Assembly: GCF_900114765.1 (NCBI RefSeq)
Contig: NZ_FOUD01000002.1
Span: forward strand, 124,001-188,000
Direction: 5' to 3'
Origin: Halopseudomonas pachastrellae
GTDB taxonomy: Bacteria; Pseudomonadota; Gammaproteobacteria; Pseudomonadales; Pseudomonadaceae
Length of the DNA: 64,000 nucleotides
The position numbers and the translations under genes were made by a program. The notes under the pieces are model-generated. The model was not told where the DNA came from and did not search any database. It saw nothing but the letters and a program-made list of their open reading frames with translations. Shown piece after piece: positions 58,848-64,000 of this stretch (positions are counted from its first letter, which is position 1; each line of letters starts with the position of its first letter).

Positions 58848-59813
58848 TCAGATGCCGACTTGGCGCGGGGCTTGGCCGCTGACAAAGCCGAGCAGATTGT
58901 CAAGCAGTTGCCCAACAATGCGCTGGCGCGCTTCGCGACTGCCCCAGGCGCTGTGCGGCGTAATCACCAGATTCGGCACATCAGTATCAAGCAACGGATT
59001 GCCATCGACCGGCGGCTCAACCGTCAGCACATCACAGGCCGCGCCACCCAGGTGCCCGGAGCGCAGCGCCGCCGCCAGCGCCGCCTCATTGACCAGCCCG
59101 CCGCGCCCGGCGTTGATCACCAGGCTGCCCGGCTTCATCAACGCCAGCTCAGGCGCGCCGATCAGATCCCGCGTTGCCTCGGTCAACGGGCAATGCAGGC
59201 TGAGCACATCAATCTCTGGCAGAAACTGCTCAAGTGCCGGGCGCCCTTCACGCTCACGCCCAGGCAGCGCGCCCACCAGCACACGCATGCCAAAGGCCTC
59301 GGCCAGCCGGCCCACTGCCTGCCCCAGCTCGCCGTAGCCAAGAATACCCAGGGTGCGGCCAGACAGTTCGCCGATCGGGTAGTCCAGCAGACAGAACTGC
59401 TCGCTGCGCTGCCAGGCGCCGTCGCGCACCGCCTGACGGTAGGATTCGAAGCGGGTAATCAGCACCAGCATCAACATCAGGGTGTGCTGCGCCACCGCCG
59501 GGGTACCGTAGGCCTGACAGTTGCACACCACGATCCCCTGCTCTCGCGCGGCCTGGAGGTCGACATTATTGGTGCCGGTTGCGGCAATCAGGATCAGCTT
59601 GAGCTGCGGATTGGCCTGCATCAGCGCGCGGTCAATCACCACCTTGTTGGTAATCACCACCTGCTGGCCCTGCAAGCGCTCGCTGACCTCGCTGGCAGCG
59701 GTGCGTGGATAACTGGTGAAAACGCCTGCGGCACCTTCCAGCGCACTCAGGTCCAGGTCGCCCTGGTCGAGGCTGGCGCGATCGAGAAAAACAGTGGAGA
59801 GAGCTTCTTGCAT
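58848..59813 (-). CDS. D-2-hydroxyacid dehydrogenase (HprA-like)
   Basis: A 321-residue NAD(P)-dependent enzyme. The Rossmann motif is LGILGYGELG (about 155-164). The catalytic triad is Arg237 (INAGRGGLV), Glu266 (LTVEPP) and His287 (TPHSAWGS). Family members interconvert 2-hydroxyacids and 2-oxoacids (hydroxypyruvate/glycerate, for instance); the substrate is not determined. ATG 59813 is the usual start; the frame to 59909 extends into the divergent gene's control region. Confidence 0.9.
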   Translation of the reverse strand: MQEALSTVFLDRASLDQGDLDLSALEGAAGVFTSYPRTAASEVSERLQGQQVVITNKVVIDRALMQANPQLKLILIAATGTNNVDLQAAREQGIVVCNCQAYGTPAVAQHTLMLMLVLITRFESYRQAVRDGAWQRSEQFCLLDYPIGELSGRTLGILGYGELGQAVGRLAEAFGMRVLVGALPGREREGRPALEQFLPEIDVLSLHCPLTEATRDLIGAPELALMKPGSLVINAGRGGLVNEAALAAALRSGHLGGAACDVLTVEPPVDGNPLLDTDVPNLVITPHSAWGSREARQRIVGQLLDNLLGFVSGQAPRQVGI

Positions 59814-59878
59814 GCTGGCTGTACCTGTATTGCAGGGAGACGGCGCAGTATAATCGCCCGCCCTCAGGAGGACCTGCA

Positions 59879-60511
59879 ATGTATTGGAATGAATTTGCGC
59901 TGGTGGCATTGGTCCACCTGCTCGCGGTGGTCAGCCCCGGACCGGATTTTGCAGTGGTTATTCGCAACAGCGTCAGCGCCGGGCACCGCGCCGGCCTGTA
60001 CACCGCAATCGGCGTTGGCAGCGCCATTTTCCTGCACGTGACCTACTCGTTGCTGGGCATTGGCCTGATTGTGTCGCAGTCGGTCTGGCTGTTCAATCTG
60101 CTGAAGCTGGTCGCCGGCGCCTATCTGCTCTATATCGGTTTTCGCGCCTTGCGCGCCCAGCCGGCCTCAGCCGACCAGCAGGTCAGCAAGCAACGCAGCA
60201 TGAGCGCCGCGCAAGCGTTTCGTCAGGGCTTTATCACCAACGGCCTGAACCCCAAGGCGACGCTGTTCTTTCTGTCACTGTTCACCGTGGTCATCAGCCA
60301 TGACACACCGCTGCTGGTGCAAGCTGGCTATGGCGTCTATACGGCGGTAGCAACAGGCGCATGGTTCTGCCTGGTGGCTCTGCTGTTCAGCCGCGATGCG
60401 GTGCGTCGCGGCTTTCATCGCATGGGTCACTGGTTCGACCGGATGATGGGCGGCGTGCTGATCGCACTGGGGCTGCATCTGGCCCTGTCACAGTGGTTCA
60501 AGCGCGGCTGA
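59879..60511 (+). CDS. LysE/RhtB-family amino acid exporter
   Basis: A 210-residue membrane protein with six predicted helices and the family start EFALVALVHLLAVVSPGPDFAVVIRNS. The region FRQGFITNGLNPKATLFFLSLFTVV is also conserved. It exports amino acids or derivatives (threonine or homoserine types are common); the substrate is unknown. AGGAGG lies 6 bases before ATG 59879. Confidence 0.88.
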   Translation: MYWNEFALVALVHLLAVVSPGPDFAVVIRNSVSAGHRAGLYTAIGVGSAIFLHVTYSLLGIGLIVSQSVWLFNLLKLVAGAYLLYIGFRALRAQPASADQQVSKQRSMSAAQAFRQGFITNGLNPKATLFFLSLFTVVISHDTPLLVQAGYGVYTAVATGAWFCLVALLFSRDAVRRGFHRMGHWFDRMMGGVLIALGLHLALSQWFKRG

Positions 60512-60523
60512 GCCGCGCCAACC

Positions 60524-61546
60524 TCAGGCTTGCACGGGCGTGTTGCGCGCCCAGTCGGCAAGCACCTTGACCCATTGAGGGTCATCATTCAGACAGGGGA
60601 TCAGCACCAGCTCTTCCCCGCCGGCCGCGACAAACTGCTCGCGAGCACGGTCACCAATCTCCTCCAGCGTCTCGATGCAGTCGGCCACAAAGGCCGGGCA
60701 CGCTACCAGCAACCGTTTGACGCCCTGGGCTGCCAGCTCATCGATGCGATTTTCAGTGTAGGGTTCGATCCACTTGTCACGCCCCAGGCGAGACTGAAAA
60801 GCCATTGAACATTGCTCTGGCGCCAGCTCCAGGCGGGCCGCAAGTTCGCGGCTGACGTAGCTGCAGTGCGCGCGATAGCAGGTGGCGTGGGCAGCAGAAG
60901 CGCGTTCGCAGCAGTCGCCGGACGCCAGACAGTGTGCCCCCGTCGGGTCGGCCTTGCGCAGGTGTCGCTCGGGCAAGCCGTGGTAGCTCAGCAGCAGGTG
61001 ATCAAACCCCTGCGCCAGATAGGGCCGCATGCTGTCGGCCAGCGCTGCGAGATAATCAGGTCGGTCATAAAACGCCGGTACGACGTTCAAGCGAATGTCC
61101 AGACCATGCTGTTTGATCACCCGCTGCGCCTCGTGCACCGAGGTGGTGATGGTGCTGTCAGCATGCTGCGGGTACTGCGGCATGAACAACACCTCGCGTA
61201 TCCCCGGCCGGGCCGCCAGCGCCAGCAGCCCCTGCTCGATGGACGGCTCGCCGTAGCGCATCGCCAGCTCCACCGGCATATCCAGTTGTTGCTGCAGCGC
61301 CTGCTGCACCCGCCGGCTGATCACCAGCAAGGGCGAGCCGTCCTCCCACCAGATTGAGGCGTAGGCATGCGCCGAGGCCTTGGGACGCGTGAGCAATATC
61401 AGGCTGACCAGCAGCCGGCGCGCCGGCCAGGGCAGATCTACCACATAGGGGTCCATCAGAAACTGATTCAGATAGCGCCGCACATCGGCAACCTGAGTGC
61501 TCTTTGGCGAGCCCAGATTAACCAGCAAAACCCCACGTTCAGACAT
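60524..61546 (-). CDS. hemH: Ferrochelatase
   Basis: A 340-residue enzyme that inserts Fe2+ into protoporphyrin IX, the last step of heme synthesis. It has [27 protein letters not shown] at the start, the active-site His in [20 protein letters not shown] and the [15 protein letters not shown] block. Two cysteines in [11 protein letters not shown] and one in ATCYRAHC suggest a possible Fe-S cluster region, as in some ferrochelatases. Start ATG 61546. Confidence 0.95.
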   Translation of the reverse strand: MSERGVLLVNLGSPKSTQVADVRRYLNQFLMDPYVVDLPWPARRLLVSLILLTRPKASAHAYASIWWEDGSPLLVISRRVQQALQQQLDMPVELAMRYGEPSIEQGLLALAARPGIREVLFMPQYPQHADSTITTSVHEAQRVIKQHGLDIRLNVVPAFYDRPDYLAALADSMRPYLAQGFDHLLLSYHGLPERHLRKADPTGAHCLASGDCCERASAAHATCYRAHCSYVSRELAARLELAPEQCSMAFQSRLGRDKWIEPYTENRIDELAAQGVKRLLVACPAFVADCIETLEEIGDRAREQFVAAGGEELVLIPCLNDDPQWVKVLADWARNTPVQA

Positions 61547-61573
61547 TCACTCACTCCAACGGATCAACAACCA

Positions 61574-62476
61574 TCATTTTTGCTTTTGCAGCACTTGAGC
61601 CAGTGCGGTCTCAAGATGCGGGTAACGAAACACAAATCCTTCCTGCTCTGCCTTGGCCGGCAGCGCCCGCTGCCCGGTCAGCAGCAACCGCGACATCTCG
61701 CCCAACGCCAGCTTCAGCACCGGAGCCGGTGCCGGCAACACCGCTGGCCGGCCAAGCGCCTTGCCCAGCTCACGGCTGAACTCCCGGTTGGTCACCGGCG
61801 TCGGCGCGGTACCGTTATACACCCCGCGACAATCGGGGCGCTCTACCAGCCATTGCAACAGCGCCTCCACATCACTGTGGTGCACCCAGGGCATGTACTG
61901 CCGCCCGGAACCCAGCGGGCCGCCCAGCCCGAGGCTAAAGGGCAGACGCATACGCTGCAAAAAGCCGCCATCAGGCGCCAGCACCAAGCCAATACGCAAC
62001 ACGCAAACCCGCATACCATAAGACGCCGCGCGCCGCGCCGCCGCCTCCCAGGCATCGCACAGGGTGTGGGTGTATTCTACCTTCGCCGGGCTGGCCTCGG
62101 TCAGCGGCGTATCGCCGCCATCACCGTACCAACCCACCGCCGACGCCGTAACCAGCACCTCGGGGCGCTGCGCGCGCTGGCCAAGCCATTGCACCAATTG
62201 CTCGGTCAGCGTCACCCGGCTCTGCCATAGCAGCGCTTTGCGCTCGGCGCTCCAGCGCCGATCCGCCACAGGGGCACCAGCCAGGTTGATAACGCCATCC
62301 AGCGGGCTGTCATCCAGTTGCTCCAGGCTGGCCACACCGCGCACCTGTGCGCCGCACAGGGCCGCAACCTCACCGGGGCGACGGCTCCAGACCGACACCT
62401 GATGCCCTGCCGCTACCAGTTGGCGGCACAGCTGCCGCCCGATCAGACCGGTACCGCCGGTCAGCAATAGATTCAT
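61574..62476 (-). CDS. TIGR01777 (YfcH) NAD-dependent epimerase-like protein
   Basis: A 300-residue extended short-chain dehydrogenase. The Rossmann start is MNLLLTGGTGLIGRQLCRQL. YfcH marks are VWSRRPGEV, GVINLAGAPVADRRWSAERK, TASAVGWYGDGGDTPLTE and the C-terminal DUF1731 block (LPAPAPVLKLALGEMSRLLLTGQRALPAKAEQEGFVFRYPHLETAL). Its substrate is unknown. Proteins of this group lie beside light-induced genes in several pseudomonads (recalled). It is divergent from the FAD gene at 62700. Confidence 0.9.
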   Translation of the reverse strand: MNLLLTGGTGLIGRQLCRQLVAAGHQVSVWSRRPGEVAALCGAQVRGVASLEQLDDSPLDGVINLAGAPVADRRWSAERKALLWQSRVTLTEQLVQWLGQRAQRPEVLVTASAVGWYGDGGDTPLTEASPAKVEYTHTLCDAWEAAARRAASYGMRVCVLRIGLVLAPDGGFLQRMRLPFSLGLGGPLGSGRQYMPWVHHSDVEALLQWLVERPDCRGVYNGTAPTPVTNREFSRELGKALGRPAVLPAPAPVLKLALGEMSRLLLTGQRALPAKAEQEGFVFRYPHLETALAQVLQKQK

Positions 62477-62597
62477 ATGGACTCCCTGTCGTCAGTACTT
62501 CGAGCCGCCACACTATGACCTGACAGGCCACGGGGCAAGCACGGGCACGCCAAACTGCCAAATGGACAACATGCGAGACAGCGGCGACACCAACGAC

Positions 62598-62633
62598 GTA
62601 TAAATTTTTATACAAACAACCTATCAATGTATA
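62598..62633. promoter_or_regulatory. Operator/promoter region with TATACA boxes
   Basis: The 36-bp AT-rich stretch holds a near-palindrome GTATAAA-TT-TTTATAC (62598-62613), a TATACA box (62609-62614) and TGTATA (62628-62633, its complement), 13 bp apart. A candidate sigma-70 pair TTATAC (62608) and TATAGC (62630-62635), 16 bp apart, coincides with the boxes. TTATACAAA recurs at 63741-63749, upstream of the next gene. This fits a LitR/CarH-type repressor site, but the regulator is outside the window. Confidence 0.5.
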
Positions 62634-62699
62634 GCTTTTCCTGTTCCGCCGGGGTAAAACGGCCCCATACAGCGACCCTGAACAGGACAAAATCACATT

Positions 62700-63674
62700 A
62701 TGAGCGTAGCCGTAATTGGCGCCGGCATCGCCGGTATCAGTGCCGCCCGACACCTACACGAGGCCGGCATCAGTGTCGACATCTTCGACAAGAGCCGGGG
62801 CAGCGGCGGCCGCATGAGCAGCAAGCGCACCGAGCAGGGTGAATTTGATGTCGGCACCCAGTACTTCACCGCTCGAAACAGCGCCTTCCGCGCTGCCGTC
62901 GAACACTGGCAGGAGCAAGGCTGGGTTGCCACCTGGCAGCCGCGCTTGTATCGGATTGATGAGCAGGGCCTGCACCGCTCGGACGATGACCAGCCGCGCT
63001 ATGTCGGCACCCCGCGTATGACCGCGCTAAGTCGCGGCCTGATCGGGGATATACCGCTACACAGCGCCACCCGTATCGCTGAGCTGCAGCAGGTAGAGGC
63101 TGGCTGGCTGCTGGTGGACACCGACGCGCAAACCTATGGCCCCTATCAGCAGGTCATCGTTGCCACCCCCGCCCCTCAGGCAGTGCCTTTACTGGAGTCC
63201 GCGCCGGCGCTGGCCAATGCTGCCAGGCAGGCGCAGATGGAGCCGGGCTGGGCCGTCTCGGTCGGCTTTGACGTTCCACTGGCCATCGATCTGGACGCTG
63301 CCTTCGTGCGCTGCGGCCCGCTCGACTGGGTCTGTGCCAACCACAGCAAGCCCGGGCGCAGTGAGGCAGCAAACTGGGTACTGCAATCCACGCCCGCGTG
63401 GGCGAATGATCACCTGGATACCCCGGCGCAGGAGGTTGCAGAGCACCTGGTCGACGCCCTGGCAAAGGCGCTTGGCATTACACTGCCGGCCACCCGCTTC
63501 CTGCACGCCCACCGCTGGCTCTACGCCCGCCCCGGCGAAGACCGCGAGTGGGGCGCACTGGCAGCCCCCGAGCTGAACCTGTACGCCTGCGGTGACTGGT
63601 GCCAGTCCGGCCGTCTTGAAGGCGCCTGGCTGAGCGGCCGCGAGGCCGCACAGGTACTGCTCGGCAAGCGCTGA
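62700..63674 (+). CDS. FAD-dependent amine oxidase-like (renalase-type) protein
   Basis: A 324-residue flavoprotein. The FAD-binding start is VAVIGAGIAGISAARHLHEAG (GxGxxG at 7-12), followed by the flavin contact motif KSRGSGGRMSSKRTEQGEFDVGTQYFTAR. The C-terminal FAD block is LNLYACGDWCQSGRLEGAWLSGREAA. It resembles renalase-like NAD(P)/FAD oxidases encoded in light-inducible gene clusters of pseudomonads (recalled). The substrate is unknown. ATG 62700 is preceded by a leader hairpin (CCTGTTC/GAACAGG, 62640-62686) that covers part of the AGGA site. Confidence 0.88.
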   Translation: MSVAVIGAGIAGISAARHLHEAGISVDIFDKSRGSGGRMSSKRTEQGEFDVGTQYFTARNSAFRAAVEHWQEQGWVATWQPRLYRIDEQGLHRSDDDQPRYVGTPRMTALSRGLIGDIPLHSATRIAELQQVEAGWLLVDTDAQTYGPYQQVIVATPAPQAVPLLESAPALANAARQAQMEPGWAVSVGFDVPLAIDLDAAFVRCGPLDWVCANHSKPGRSEAANWVLQSTPAWANDHLDTPAQEVAEHLVDALAKALGITLPATRFLHAHRWLYARPGEDREWGALAAPELNLYACGDWCQSGRLEGAWLSGREAAQVLLGKR

Positions 63675-63739
63675 GCAGTCAGCTTTGCAGCACCAAATCA
63701 GTACAACTGGTATCAACTGACAGACGAAAGGCGAAAAAA

Positions 63740-63799
63740 CTTATACAAAAATAACCAAATCAGTCTTATCCTTGTACAAAAGCGATTCAAGCTGTACAG
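63740..63799 (+). promoter_or_regulatory. Direct-repeat operator before the DUF523 gene
   Basis: CTTATACAAAA (63740-63750) and CTTGTACAAAA (63771-63781) are direct repeats 31 bp apart. A third box, CTGTACAG (63792-63799), lies 20 bp further and overlaps the ribosome site. TTGTACAA and CTGTACAG are each perfect palindromes. The core matches the T(G/A)TACA core I recall for LitR-type regulators, but that consensus has 12-bp spacers and the spacing here differs. Confidence 0.5.
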
Positions 63800-63809
63800 G
63801 AGATAAGCC

Positions 63810-64000
63810 ATGCGATCTACCAATTCTGCGCGCATCCCCGTCGGCATCAGCCAATGCCTGATTGGCGACCCGGTCCGTTTCAACGCTGGCCACAAGCATT
63901 CGCGCCTGTGCACCGAGCAACTGGGCGCGCTGTTTGAGCTGCGCCCCTTCTGCCCTGAAGTTGCCATTGGCCTGGGTACGCCGCGCAAGCCAATCCGCCT
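63810..64000 (+). CDS. DUF523 protein, N-terminal part only
   Basis: The first 63 residues of a gene cut by the right edge. It shows the DUF523 signature: IPVGISQCLIGDPVRFNAGHKHSRLC, then LRPFCPEVAIGLGTPRKPIRL. Proteins of this group often carry a fused DUF1722 (YbgA) domain, outside the window here. The second conserved Cys (FCPE) and the QCL Cys are present. AGGAG lies 7 bases before ATG 63810 within the third operator box. DUF523 genes are part of light/B12-regulated clusters in pseudomonads (recalled). Confidence 0.85.
   Translation, partial: MRSTNSARIPVGISQCLIGDPVRFNAGHKHSRLCTEQLGALFELRPFCPEVAIGLGTPRKPIR

Overview
The window reads as a chromosomal segment of a gamma-proteobacterium of the family Pseudomonadaceae. 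GC content is high. The gene order (lptF/lptG divergent from pepA-holC-valS; mreB-mreC-mreD-maf-rng-yhdP-nitrilase-tldD divergent from gatCAB; hpt-upp-uraA; hemH next to a YfcH-type epimerase) is that of Pseudomonas. Several features suggest a Halopseudomonas-like lineage: a BCCT osmolyte transporter, a complete pel operon and moderately diverged proteins. I cannot fix genus or species from sequence alone. No rRNA, tRNA, CRISPR array or prophage was seen. Nearly all DNA is coding, and most long antisense ORFs are GC-bias shadows.

Layout, left to right. 1-1110: the 3' end of an unrecognised acidic protein, its terminator, and a 278-bp non-autonomous element (MITE) with 19-bp terminal inverted repeats and TTAG target duplications. 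1107-3973: a response regulator and a membrane histidine kinase with a periplasmic PDZ-like domain. 4068-6219: lptG and lptF (lipopolysaccharide export), divergent from 6370-11908, pepA, holC, an unknown gene and valS; an anion transporter and ndpA (yejK) follow. 14859-26934: a complete pelABCDEFG operon for the cationic exopolysaccharide Pel, read on the minus strand from one recognisable promoter with a FleQ-like box. 27163-28883: an ABC-2 exporter. 29014-32031: small accessory genes, including a glutathione S-transferase with its middle deleted. 32196-43015: the mre-maf-rng-yhdP-nit-tldD block (cell shape, nucleotide house-cleaning, RNA processing, envelope lipid transport). 43319-46550: gatCAB (Gln-tRNA/Asn-tRNA amidation). 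46607-53710: an RlpA-like protein, a BCCT transporter, a YajG-like lipoprotein, small unknown genes and the pyrimidine/purine salvage genes hpt, upp and uraA. 53744-58665: type IV minor pilin genes pilV-W-X-Y1-E. 58848-62476: a 2-hydroxyacid dehydrogenase, a LysE-type exporter, hemH and a YfcH-type epimerase. 62598-64000: an FAD amine-oxidase-like gene and the start of a DUF523 gene. Both are preceded by repeated TATACA/TGTACA boxes, which I read as the edge of a light/B12 (LitR/CarH-type) regulon.

The main points for a second look are: the right-edge candidate light-responsive cluster with its shared operator; mreC, which seems to lack any canonical start codon at its conserved N-terminus (AUC after a good Shine-Dalgarno); a hairpin that buries the Shine-Dalgarno of pilV; the internally deleted GST gene; the IS5-like MITE abutting a stop codon; a perfect 22-bp palindrome in the lptF leader; and two related AAGCT-rich inverted repeats in intergenic gaps.
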